Source: Anaerolineae bacterium
GTDB lineage: Bacteria > Chloroflexota > Anaerolineae > Epilineales > JAHCIE01
Assembly: GCA_026129385.1 (NCBI GenBank)
Contig: JAHCIE010000019.1
Coordinates: forward strand, 1-21,576
Length of the DNA stretch: 21,576 nt
Direction: 5' to 3'
Under the pieces are notes generated by a model. That model did not search any database, was not told the DNA's origin, and was given only the letters and a program-made list of their open reading frames with translations. A program made the position numbers and the translations under genes. Below, piece by piece: positions 7,330 to 14,673 of the stretch. Each line of letters opens with the position of its first letter. Within the stretch, counting starts at the first letter, position 1.

Positions 7330-7392
7330 TCGACCTCGGCGACAACGGTGTCCCCCAACGCCTCGGTCGGGCACGTCGTTGATTCGGGGCCA

Positions 7393-7436
7393 GGGCAGGC
7401 ACGCGGCCAGGGCAGGCACAGGGGCCTGCCCTTACG
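7393..7436. repeat. GGGCAGGC hairpin element with half-copy, copy 2
   Basis: A half copy GGGCAGGCAC (7393-7402) is followed by a CGCGG linker and a full hairpin: arms GGGCAGGC (7410-7417) and GCCTGCCC (7424-7431), loop ACAGGG, then TTACG. The hairpin ends 20 bases from the S41 protease stop and so falls in its 3' untranslated region. The same layout (half copy, linker containing ACGCGG, full hairpin, then TAC) recurs at 19732-19776 with different but compensating bases. Confidence 0.7.
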
Positions 7437-7451
7437 GGAACCGGCGATGGT

Positions 7452-8720
7452 CTACTTCAGCAGCTTCAGGGCCTCCTGGAATTGGAGGTCGTTGGCGTTC
7501 TGGACCTGTTGCTCGGTCATGGTCTTGAGGGTGCTGGGCGTGACGAGTTGGGCGTCGGGGCCAAGCTCCTGCTTCACGTCGGGGTCGATGCCCTGGCGGC
7601 GAATCATGCGGTCGCCGGGCGTGAGCCACTCGGCCGTGCCCAGGACCAACTCCGAGCCATCGGACAGCTTGAAGGTCGAGAGGATTGTGCCCGTGCCGAA
7701 GGTCGTCTCGCCAACCAGCTTAGCGCGGTTGTAGAACTGGAGCGCGCCGGCTGCGATCTCGGCCGAGCTGGCCGAGCCCTGATTGATCAGAACGACCATC
7801 GGGATATCCAGGGCCGAGCCGCCTCGCTGCGCCTGATACTCGGTGGTCTTGCCGCCGCGCTCGCGCTGCTTGAGAACGACGCTGCCAGCCGGCACAAACT
7901 GGCTGGTGACGCTAATGGCCTCGTTGAGCAGGCCGCCGGGGTTGCTGCGCAGGTCGAAGATCATGCCCGTCGCGCCCGCCTTCTTGGCGGCGTCGATGGC
8001 CGTCTGCAACTCCTTGGTCGCGCCCTGGCTGAACTTGTTGAGGCGGACATGGGCCACCGTTGTGCCCGGCACCATCGCCCAGGTGACAATCTTCTCCTGA
8101 ATCTTGGCGCGGGTGATGGTCTTTTCCAGCGTCTCATTCGTCGAGGGGCGATAGATGGTCAGCGTGACGCTGCTGCCTTCGGGGCCGCGAATCTTGGTGA
8201 TGGTCTCGTCCAGGCTGAGGTCCACCGTATCCACGCCGTCGACCTTCATGACCACGTCGCCGGGCTTGATGCCCGCCTTCTCGGCCGGTGTGCCCTCGAT
8301 GGGGGTGACGATGACCGGGCGATTGTCGCGCCGCGTGACCTCCGCGCCGATGCCGGTGAACGACGATTGAATCCACTGCGCCTGGCGTTCCGCTTCTTGC
8401 GGGCTGAGGAAGCGGGTATGCCCCTGGTCACCAAACGAATCGAGCATGCCCTGGATCGCGCCATAGGTCATCTTCTGGTCGTCGGTGGCCTTCTCGTCGA
8501 CGTAGTTATCCTTCGCCAGCCGCCACGCCTCCCAGAACACCTTGAAGCGGTCCTCAGTCCCGGTCGGCTGCGAGCTGTCGGTCACGGGCAGCACCCGCGC
8601 CAGGGCGCTCGTCGTTGAGGGACGCAGAGCCGCGCCTGTCAGCACAACCCCCGTGACAAAGCTGCACATGAGCAGGCTGCCCAATACCAGAAGCACAATC
8701 CCGATTTTCGCTGCACGCAT
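7452..8720 (-). CDS. S41-family C-terminal processing peptidase-like protein (catalytic Lys replaced)
   Basis: A tail-specific (Ctp/Prc) protease relative, 422 residues, acting outside the cytoplasmic membrane. Order: an uncleaved signal or membrane anchor (7-30, IGIVLLVLGSLLMCSFVTGVVL); a helical N-terminal part; PDZ domain about 120-195 (FTGIGAEV, GTPAEKAGIKPGDVVMKVDG); S41 core about 220-385 with FDLRSNPGG (255-263), NQGSASSAEIAAGAL (313-327), GETTFGTGTI (337-346), EWLTPGDRMI and GIDPDV. Aligning with Prc by the 25-residue Ser-Lys spacing puts the nucleophile at S318 and Thr343 where the dyad lysine (FGKG) should be. Either another residue serves as base or the enzyme is altered in activity. 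It has a likely promoter (8765-8792). C-terminal 35 residues are helical with no known domain. Confidence 0.92.
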   Translation of the reverse strand: MRAAKIGIVLLVLGSLLMCSFVTGVVLTGAALRPSTTSALARVLPVTDSSQPTGTEDRFKVFWEAWRLAKDNYVDEKATDDQKMTYGAIQGMLDSFGDQGHTRFLSPQEAERQAQWIQSSFTGIGAEVTRRDNRPVIVTPIEGTPAEKAGIKPGDVVMKVDGVDTVDLSLDETITKIRGPEGSSVTLTIYRPSTNETLEKTITRAKIQEKIVTWAMVPGTTVAHVRLNKFSQGATKELQTAIDAAKKAGATGMIFDLRSNPGGLLNEAISVTSQFVPAGSVVLKQRERGGKTTEYQAQRGGSALDIPMVVLINQGSASSAEIAAGALQFYNRAKLVGETTFGTGTILSTFKLSDGSELVLGTAEWLTPGDRMIRRQGIDPDVKQELGPDAQLVTPSTLKTMTEQQVQNANDLQFQEALKLLK

Positions 8721-8764
8721 GGCGATACCTCGCTGAGAAACGCTTCCCAGAAGCCAGTGTCACA

Positions 8765-8792
8765 ATTATGACCACATTCAGCGCAGCGGCAA
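8765..8792 (-). promoter_or_regulatory. Probable promoter of the S41 protease gene
   Basis: On the minus strand TTGCCG (8787-8792), 16-base spacer, CATAAT (8765-8770): four and five of six consensus matches. It would give a leader of about 38 bases before the ATG at 8720, containing GCGAGG near the start. The rest of the 219-base gap (8721-8939) holds the hairpin at 8902-8928; nothing else recognisable. Confidence 0.5.
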
Positions 8793-8901
8793 ACACGCAG
8801 CGCCGGCCGGCGGTCGGTCCTATCGTTTGAGGCGGTAGGGGGATGGGTTCTAACGCCGGGCGGCGCGGGATGAGGAAACTCTAACCTGGTTCCTGGTGGG
8901 C

Positions 8902-8928
8902 CCTGACAGGTTTTGGAAACCTGTCAGG
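8902..8928. terminator. Perfect 12-bp hairpin after the glutamine synthetase family gene
   Basis: CCTGACAGGTTT (8902-8913) and AAACCTGTCAGG (8917-8928) form a perfect inverted repeat with a 3-base loop, 11 bases past the stop at 8940. There is no clear U-run on either strand, so it may be a non-canonical terminator or an interspersed palindromic repeat. A sequence like this recurs, from memory, in Chloroflexota and other genomes, but that was not checked. Confidence 0.55.
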
Positions 8929-8939
8929 TCTGAAGATCG

Positions 8940-10295
8940 CTAGAACTTCAGCAGGTGATGCTGAATCTCGAAGCCGGCTGTCTCGCGGCGGAAGGCGGCG
9001 TATTCCGACGTATGCACCGCCAGGTAGACGGCGGCCAGCTCGTGCCCCAGGGCGTTCATCATGACCGGGTCGGCGCGCAGGGCGAGCATCGCCTCCATCT
9101 GGTTGGTGGGCAGCAGGCGGATGCCCCGCGCCTCGCGGTCTTCGTTGGACAGGGTGGCCGGGTCCACCTGGACCGGCTCGCCGGGGTCCAGCTCCTTGTC
9201 GATGCCGTCGATGCCGGCCGCGATCAGGCCCGCCAGGGCCAGGTACGGGTTGCAGCTGGGGTCTACGGGGCGCAACTCCAGGTTGACGGTGCGCCCGTCG
9301 GCTCCCCACAGCCCCGACGCCACGCGCACCGCCGCCTCGCGATTGTCGGGCCCCCAGGCGGTAAAGGCCGACGTCCAGCTGCGCGGCTGATGGAGGCGAC
9401 GGTAGGAGTTGTAGGTGGGGCAGGTGAGGGCGGTCAACGCGGGCAGGTGGGCCAGGACGCCCGCCAGGAATGAGCGCGCCAGGGGCGTCAGGCCATACAG
9501 CGCCTCGGGGTCGTAGAGGCGGTTGCGGTTGAAGCCGGCGTCCCACAGGCTGAAGTGGATGTGCGCCCCGTTGCCGGGTTGATCGGTGATGGGCTTGGGG
9601 GCGAAGGAGGCGTGGATGCCGTGCTTGCTGGCGACGCCGCGCACCGTCTCGCGGAAGATGATCTGATTGTCGGCGGCGCGCATGGCGTCGGCGTGGCGGA
9701 TGGTCAGCTCCTGCTGGCCTGGCCCCGCCTCGGGATGGTAGTGCTCGACGGTTAGCCCCTGCATCTCGAAGGTCGCGCTCAGGTCGTCGATGAAGCCCGC
9801 CGCGTTGGTCATGCCCGCCGCGCTATAGGTCGGCGACTGGTCGAAGGGGACGTATTGGCCCTCCGGCGTGCGGTTCAGCAGCGTGAACTCGTTCTCGAAG
9901 GCGGGCTGGACGCCCAGGCCGCGGGTGGCGGCGCGGTCGATGTGGTAGCGGAGCAGGGAGCGCGGGTCGAGCGCCCACGGCCCGCCATCGCTATCGAGGA
10001 AGTCACATGTCAGGGCGGCCTGATGGGGGACGTAGGGCAGGGCGTGGAAGGTGGACGTGTCGGGAACGAGGCGCACCTCGCCGACGGGGCCGAGGTTCTC
10101 GACGGGCTGAAGCTGGTCGAGGATGTTTAGGCCTTGCAGTGCGATCGGCAATCCCACGCCGTTACGCAACCGGTCGCCGAGAATATCGATGTGGACAGCC
10201 TTGCCGCGAATCACCCCCGCCGTGTCACAATACAAGAACCGGATAAAGCGCGCGCCGTGCTCCCTTGCCCGCTGCACCACCTCGTCGCGTGTCAT
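8940..10295 (-). CDS. Glutamine synthetase family protein (gamma-glutamyl ligase)
   Basis: ATP-dependent ligase of the class I glutamine synthetase fold, 451 residues. Seen: LYCDTAGVIRGKAV (21-34), which replaces the ammonium-site region of true GlnA; EFTLLNRT with the metal-binding Glu; HYHPEAGPGQQELTIRHADA; NGAHIHFSLWD; CPTYNSYRRLHQPRSWTSAFTAWG split across the ATP/glutamate-binding part; LELRPVDPSCNPYLALAG; and the end EYAAFRRETAGFEIQHHLLKF in two pieces. The NLxY-type adenylylation loop of enterobacterial GlnA is not visible. The FxDxxGxxRGK start and the EYxxF end are typical of PuuA/GlnT-like ligases that may use amines other than ammonia, but some such proteins act as GS. AGGAGG stands six bases before the ATG. 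Promoter at 10322-10330, hairpin after the stop. Confidence 0.9.
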   Translation of the reverse strand: MTRDEVVQRAREHGARFIRFLYCDTAGVIRGKAVHIDILGDRLRNGVGLPIALQGLNILDQLQPVENLGPVGEVRLVPDTSTFHALPYVPHQAALTCDFLDSDGGPWALDPRSLLRYHIDRAATRGLGVQPAFENEFTLLNRTPEGQYVPFDQSPTYSAAGMTNAAGFIDDLSATFEMQGLTVEHYHPEAGPGQQELTIRHADAMRAADNQIIFRETVRGVASKHGIHASFAPKPITDQPGNGAHIHFSLWDAGFNRNRLYDPEALYGLTPLARSFLAGVLAHLPALTALTCPTYNSYRRLHQPRSWTSAFTAWGPDNREAAVRVASGLWGADGRTVNLELRPVDPSCNPYLALAGLIAAGIDGIDKELDPGEPVQVDPATLSNEDREARGIRLLPTNQMEAMLALRADPVMMNALGHELAAVYLAVHTSEYAAFRRETAGFEIQHHLLKF

Positions 10296-10321
10296 GCGTC
10301 GCCTCCTGGCTGGTGAGGACG

Positions 10322-10330
10322 ATTATACCA
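10322..10330 (-). promoter_or_regulatory. Extended -10 promoter of the glutamine synthetase family gene
   Basis: On the minus strand TGG directly precedes a perfect TATAAT (10322-10327), making an extended -10 element (TGnTATAAT). No good -35 is seen at the right distance, as is common for extended -10 promoters. The predicted transcript begins about 20 bases before the ATG at 10295. Confidence 0.6.
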
Positions 10331-10426
10331 CAGCGGTGCTATAATCCCCGCATCCGTGCGGCCCACCGCCTCGCCCCAGGGGGTCTGCTATGACGCGCGA
10401 GTTCCGCTTCCATGCGCCTACCGGGG

Positions 10427-10538
10427 ACCACCGACCACGGAACAGTTGCAAGTTGAAGGTTGAAAGTGGCCGACACCTACCTTCCAGCCTGCAACTGTCG
10501 ACCTTCTGGCGGTGGTCGGTGGTCGGTGGTCAGTCGTC
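10427..10538. repeat. Heptamer-phased repeat array A (dyad-symmetric)
   Basis: Sixteen consecutive 7-base units without a phase slip. Left half: ACCACCG, ACCACGG, AACAGTT, GCAAGTT, GAAGGTT, GAAAGTG. Right half is an approximate reverse complement of it: TGCAACT, GTCGACC, TTCTGGC, GGTGGTC three times, AGTCGTC. It lies seven bases past the ndk stop and about 100 bases upstream of the glutamine synthetase promoter, filling most of the 250-base gap 10296-10545. Small open frames here are not credible genes. Confidence 0.8.
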
Positions 10539-10545
10539 GCCCCGC

Positions 10546-10995
10546 CTACTCCACGATCCACTTCAGCGCGGGCTGCTCCCACTCGACCAGCTCGTCGGGC
10601 GTGAACCATAGGGCGGTCTCGGTGGTGGCAGTCTCCGGGCCGTCGGAGGCGTGGACCAGGTTGCGGCCGACCATGACGGCCAGGTCGCCGCGGATGGTGC
10701 CGGGGGCGGCCTCGTGGGGGCGGGTGGCGCCGACGGTCTGGCGCACCAGGGCGATGGCATTTGGCCCCTCGACGACGCAGGCCACGACCGGCCCCGAGGT
10801 GATGTACTCGATGAGGCCGTCGTAGAAGCCCTTGCCCTTGTGGATGGCGTAGTGCTCCTCGGCCAGCGGGCGGCTGACCTGCATGAACTTCATGGCGACG
10901 AGCTTCAAGCCACGGCGCTCGAGGCGGCCGAGAATCTCGCTGATGAGGCCGCGCTGCACGCCGTCGGGCTTGATCATGACGAAGGTGCGTTCCAT
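10546..10995 (-). CDS. ndk: Nucleoside diphosphate kinase
   Basis: Transfers the gamma phosphate between nucleoside di- and triphosphates through a phosphohistidine. 149 residues, full length. Seen: ERTFVMIKPDGVQRGL (2-17), KFMQVSRPLAEEHYA, GFYDGLIEYITSGPVVACVVEG, the ATRPHEAAPGTIRGDLA segment, and the active-site region GRNLVHASDGPETA with the catalytic histidine. ATRPHEA carries an unusual His-Glu where NPAEA is common; this is outside the active site. The ATG at 10995 fits the family start; an open frame runs through it from far upstream but that part is the shadow of pcrA. No strong Shine-Dalgarno; AAGGAT is about 13 bases upstream. Array A follows its stop, array B precedes its start. 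Confidence 0.96.
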   Translation of the reverse strand: MERTFVMIKPDGVQRGLISEILGRLERRGLKLVAMKFMQVSRPLAEEHYAIHKGKGFYDGLIEYITSGPVVACVVEGPNAIALVRQTVGATRPHEAAPGTIRGDLAVMVGRNLVHASDGPETATTETALWFTPDELVEWEQPALKWIVE

Positions 10996-11037
10996 GGGTG
11001 GGGTAATCCTTTCGTGGGTGTGGATGCTCGTGGTAAA

Positions 11038-11107
11038 GGACCAGGGACCACGGACGCAGGGCCACGCGACCGGCCTGTTGGTCGTTGGTCTTTCGTCCTT
11101 CGTCCTC
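11038..11107. repeat. Heptamer-phased repeat array B
   Basis: Ten 7-base units in strict phase: GGACCAG, GGACCAC, GGACGCA, GGGCCAC, GCGACCG, GCCTGTT, GGTCGTT, GGTCTTT, CGTCCTT, CGTCCTC. The first units and the last units are roughly reverse complementary. It begins one base past the pcrA stop (11109-11111) and fills most of the 113-base gap before ndk. Confidence 0.72.
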
Positions 11108-11108
11108 T

Positions 11109-13362
11109 CTACTTCTTCTTGAGATAGCTCCCCAGCAGCTTCTTGGCGCCGCCCTTGAAGATGACGTCCACCTCCTCGTCGTCGCCGCTGGCCTTGCTCG
11201 CCAGGACTGTGCCGTCGCCGAAGGCGGGGTGGGTCACCTTGTCGCCGGGGCGGTAGCGGGCGGGGGCGGGGGTGGCGGCGGCTGGGGTGGCGGCGGGCCG
11301 CTCGCCGAACTTGAAGCTGTTGCGGCCGGCGGCGGACGCGCTCGACGGGCCCCCGAGGCCGCGGCTGGCGGCGATGCCCTGGCGGGGCGGCTGGGGCGCG
11401 AGCTTGCGCTCGGTTCTGGCGTCGACCAGGGTGTGGGGCACGTCGCGCAGGAAGCGCGACGGCCCGGTGAGGTTGCTCTGCCCCCACAGGGCGCGGCGGA
11501 AGGCGTACACCAGGTAGAGTCGCTCCTGGGCGCGGGTCATGCCCACGTAGGCCAGGCGGCGCTCCTCCTCCAGCGCGTCGGGCGATGGGTCCTCCAGGCT
11601 GCGCTTGTGGGGCAGGATGCCCTCTTCCAGGCCGACCAGGAACACCGTGCCATACTCCAACCCCTTGGCGGCGTGGAGGGTCAGCAGCGTCACGGCGTCC
11701 TTCTTCTCGTCCAGCTCGTCCACGTCGGCGACGAGGGACACCTCCTCCAACAACGTCGGCAGGCCCTCGTCGGGTGGCAACGCCGCGTAGTCGCCCGCCA
11801 CCGTGCGCAGTTCTAGCACGTTCTCCCAACGACTGTCACCCTCGGCCGTCCCGTCGCGCAGATAGTCCTGGTAGCCAACGCGCTCGATGATGCGGTCGAG
11901 GAGGGCCTGCACGTCCAGGGCCAGCTTGGCCGCCACCATGTCGTCGAGGATGGCGGCGAAGTCCAGCAGGGCGCGCTCGGCGCGCTTGTCGAAGGGGGAG
12001 GGCATGGGCAGCGGCGTACCAGCGGTATGGGAGTCGCGCAGCAGGCTGAGGGCGGTATAGGGCGGTACGTCCAGGCGCTCGGCCCACGCCCACAGCAGGG
12101 CAATGGTCTTGTCGCCGATGCCGCGCCCCGGCACGTTGATGACGCGGCGCAAGCTGATGGTGTCGAAGGGGTTGTGGGCCAGGCGCAGGTAGGCCAGGAT
12201 GTCCTTGACCTCGCGCCGCTCGTAGAAGCGCGTCGAGCCGACCAGCTTGTAGGGGATGCTGCGCCGCACGAAGGCGTCTTCCAGCGACGCGCGACTGGGC
12301 GTTGGTGCGATACATGACGGCCATGTCGCTATAGCGCGCCTGCTGGCGAGCTACCAGGCGCTGGATCTCGCCAACCACGTAATCAGCCTCCTCCTGCTCG
12401 TTGTACGCCTCGTAGACCTGGATCTTCAGCCCCGCGTCCTTCTCGGTCCACAGCGCCTTGGGGTGGCGCATGCGGTTGCTACGGATGACGCCCTGGGCCG
12501 CGTCGAGGATGTTCTTGGAGGAGCGGTAGTTCTGCTCTAGCAGGATGACCTGCGCCTCCGGGTAGTCATCGCGGAAGCGCATCACGTTGCGGAAGTCCGC
12601 GCCACGCCAGGAGTAGATCGATTGATCCTCGTCGCCCACGACGAACAGGTTGCCGCCGTCGCCCGCCAGCAGACGCACGAGCTGGTACTGCGCGCTGTTG
12701 GTGTCCTGAAACTCGTCGACCAGGATATGGGCGTAACGGCGGCGGTACTTGTCCAGTACGGCCGGGTTGTCGCGTAGTAGCTCGGCCGTCTTCATCAGCA
12801 GGTCGTCGAAGTCGACGGCGTTGTTGGTGAGCAGGGCGGCCTGATAGCGCTCGTACACGCGGCGGGCAATCTCGTGCCTGTGGGTGGGTGGGGTGTAAGC
12901 CTCGGGCGGGATGAGGTCGTTCTTGGCGTTGGAGATGGCCCCCAACAGGGCCGCCGGGCGGTACAGCTTGTCGTTGAGGTTGAGGTCCTGGACGATGCGC
13001 TTGACCAGGGCCGTCTGGTCGTCGGTGTCGAAGATGACGAAGGCGCGCTCCAGGCCAACGTACTGCCCATCGACCCGCAGGATGCGGGCGCACACGGCGT
13101 GGAACGTGCCGATGGTCAGCTCGGCCAGGGCTGCCTCACCGATGACCTTGCCCAGCCGCGCCTTCATCTCCCGCGCCGCCTTGTTGGTGAAGGTCACGGC
13201 CATGATGGCGCGCGGTGACACGCCCCGGTCCTTGACCAGGTGAGCGACGCGGTAGGTGAGGACGCGGGTCTTGCCGGAACCAGGCCCGGCCAGGACGAGG
13301 GTGGGGCCATCGGGAGCGGTGACGGCCTCGCGCTGGCGGTCGTTGAGGTGGGACAGGTCCAT
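11109..13362 (-). CDS. pcrA: UvrD/PcrA-type ATP-dependent DNA helicase, interrupted by one frameshift
   Basis: Superfamily 1A 3'-5' helicase of DNA repair and transcription-replication conflict. Frame one (from 13362): LNDRQREAV, Walker A LAGPGSGKTRVLTYR, AVTFTNKAAREM, VDEFQDTNSAQ, GDEDQSIYSWRGADF, LEQNYRSS, VMYRTNAQSR. Frame two: RRSIPYKLVGSTRFYERREV, TLHAAKGLEYGTVFLVGLEE, ERRLAYVGMTRAQERLYL, and a C-terminal Tudor-like PcrA domain (GDKVTHPAFGDGTVL) that in other PcrA proteins binds RNA polymerase. The frames meet at 12286-12293: removing one base (for example C12288) gives NAQSRSLEDAFVRRSIP and one 750-residue protein, normal for PcrA. So there is one extra base, from sequencing error or real mutation. 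ATG 13362 has GGAG five bases upstream and lies 15 bases after the J-protein stop, suggesting an operon. Confidence 0.9.
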
Positions 13363-13377
13363 GCAGGCTCCGAACAA

Positions 13378-14439
13378 TCAGCGGCCGATGCTCAACTGGG
13401 CATTCTGGAAGGCGGGGTCGAAGGTCCAGGTCCAGCGTGTGCCGAGGGCGCTGAACTCGATCTGGCGCACCCACTCGTCGGGGCCAGCGGTGATGGTGTA
13501 CCAGGCCCAGGTTTGCTGCTGGCCGGGCGGCAGGGGCTGCTGCTGGGAGATGTCCACACCGCCCGCCTCCGGCCCATAATAGTTGGCCTCGACCCAGCCC
13601 TTGGGACGCTCGCCCGCGTATACCAGGAAGCGCGGCCGCCAGGGCGGATTCAACGTCTGCGGCCCCTGATTCAGGATGTTCAACTTGATCTGAAACTTGC
13701 GCCCACCGGCGCGAGTTTCCTGCTCGTTGTAGAACTCACCGGCCGTCACTGCCAGGGGGGGGCCGACGGGGCGAGGGGGCGCGACCGTCGGTGTGTCGGT
13801 CGGCGTCGGCGTCTCGGTGGCTGTCTCGGTGGGGGTCGGCGTGATGCTCGGTGTCGCTGACGAGCGCGGCGTGCTGGACACAGCCGGCGGCAGGGTCGCC
13901 GTCGGGCCTGTCGCTGCCAGAATCACGGCGGGCCCGGTCGCGGTCGGCTGGCCGGCGCGCACCGGCGTCGCGGACCGGGCGGGACCAGCGCCGCCACCCC
14001 CAGCGGCCAGGGTAGCTGAGGCAGGCCCCGTGTCCCCGCCACGACCACCGAGGGCGACCAGGGCCAGACTGGCCAGCAACAGCACCAACACCCCACCGAC
14101 GATGAGGGGCATGGACACGCGCGGCGCAGAAGCGGTGGGGGGGGCTGTGGGCGGCGGCGGGCGGCGCGCCTCGAAGGCCGCGAAATCCTGCCACTCGGCG
14201 CGGCGCTCGGGCGCGGCGGCGCGCTGGGTGAGCAGGCGCGTGCGGTCATACTCCGCGCGGCGCTGGGGGTCGCGCAACACTCGGTAGGCGGCGTTGATGT
14301 CCCGCATGCGGTCGGCCGCCTCCGGCGCACGGTTGACGTCGGGGTGGTACTGGCGGGCGAGGGTGCGGTAGGCCGCCTCGATTTGGTCGGGCGTCGCGTT
14401 GGCGGCGACGCCCAGGATGGCGTATAGATCGTCACTCAT
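13378..14439 (-). CDS. Membrane-anchored J-domain protein with extracytoplasmic C-terminal domain
   Basis: 353 residues. An N-terminal J domain (about 3-68: DDLYAILGVAANATPDQIEAAY, the HPD triad at 32-34, DINAAYRVLRDPQRRAEYD) should stimulate a DnaK-type Hsp70. After a Pro/Ala linker comes one membrane segment (109-130, SMPLIVGGVLVLLLASLALVAL in two pieces). Residues 132-230 are Gly/Ala- then Thr/Pro-rich (TPTPTETATETPTPTDTPT), as in exposed cell-surface linkers. Residues about 231-353 form a likely beta domain rich in Trp and Tyr with no name I can give. There is no G/F region, zinc finger or client-binding CTD, so it is not DnaJ itself. The topology puts the J domain inside and the C-terminal domain outside. 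It precedes pcrA by 15 bases. Confidence 0.82.
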   Translation of the reverse strand: MSDDLYAILGVAANATPDQIEAAYRTLARQYHPDVNRAPEAADRMRDINAAYRVLRDPQRRAEYDRTRLLTQRAAAPERRAEWQDFAAFEARRPPPPTAPPTASAPRVSMPLIVGGVLVLLLASLALVALGGRGGDTGPASATLAAGGGGAGPARSATPVRAGQPTATGPAVILAATGPTATLPPAVSSTPRSSATPSITPTPTETATETPTPTDTPTVAPPRPVGPPLAVTAGEFYNEQETRAGGRKFQIKLNILNQGPQTLNPPWRPRFLVYAGERPKGWVEANYYGPEAGGVDISQQQPLPPGQQQTWAWYTITAGPDEWVRQIEFSALGTRWTWTFDPAFQNAQLSIGR

Positions 14440-14468
14440 GGGGAAACCGGTGCTCCAATATCCGTCGA

Positions 14469-14474
14469 ATTATA
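14469..14474 (-). promoter_or_regulatory. Candidate -10 element for the J-domain protein gene
   Basis: Perfect TATAAT on the minus strand, 30 bases before the ATG at 14439. No convincing -35 at 16-18 bases. It lies in the 234-base divergent gap 14440-14673, which otherwise shows no gene. Confidence 0.35.
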
Positions 14475-14521
14475 CCGCCGACCGGCGCGCCGGGCGAAAT
14501 GCGAGAGGGTCTGAGTTCGGC

Positions 14522-14527
14522 TATAAT
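14522..14527 (+). promoter_or_regulatory. Candidate -10 element for the sorbosone dehydrogenase-like gene
   Basis: Perfect TATAAT on the plus strand, with no clear -35 upstream. If used, it gives a leader of about 140 bases before the ATG at 14674. The open frame continues up to an ATG at 14527, but that lies on the -10 itself and would place an unrelated 49 residues before the signal peptide. Confidence 0.35.
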
Positions 14528-14673
14528 TGGGCTATGAATGGGCATCCATAGTCGCCGCAATCCGGACCGGGTTCGGGCAGCGGATGTGGCAGTCGTCGCC
14601 ACGGCACGACGTCCAACTCGCCCCAAGACGTATCTTCCCGTCGCGACGCTGTTGGGAGAGTGAGATATATACC

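Noticed and set aside
7482..8618. Plus-strand open frame of 378 codons opposite the S41 protease
   Set aside because: Antisense shadow of a gene with full S41 and PDZ motifs.
10390..10611. Small plus-strand gene in the ndk-glutamine synthetase gap
   Set aside because: The frame runs through heptamer repeats and into antisense ndk, with no ribosome binding site.
10996..11829. Upstream extension of the ndk reading frame
   Set aside because: The extra N-terminal part is Arg/Gly/Pro-rich and out of frame with pcrA; Ndk begins at MERTFVMIKPDG.
14527..14673. Upstream start of the sorbosone dehydrogenase-like gene
   Set aside because: It would put 49 unrelated residues before a complete lipoprotein signal peptide and begins on the -10 box.
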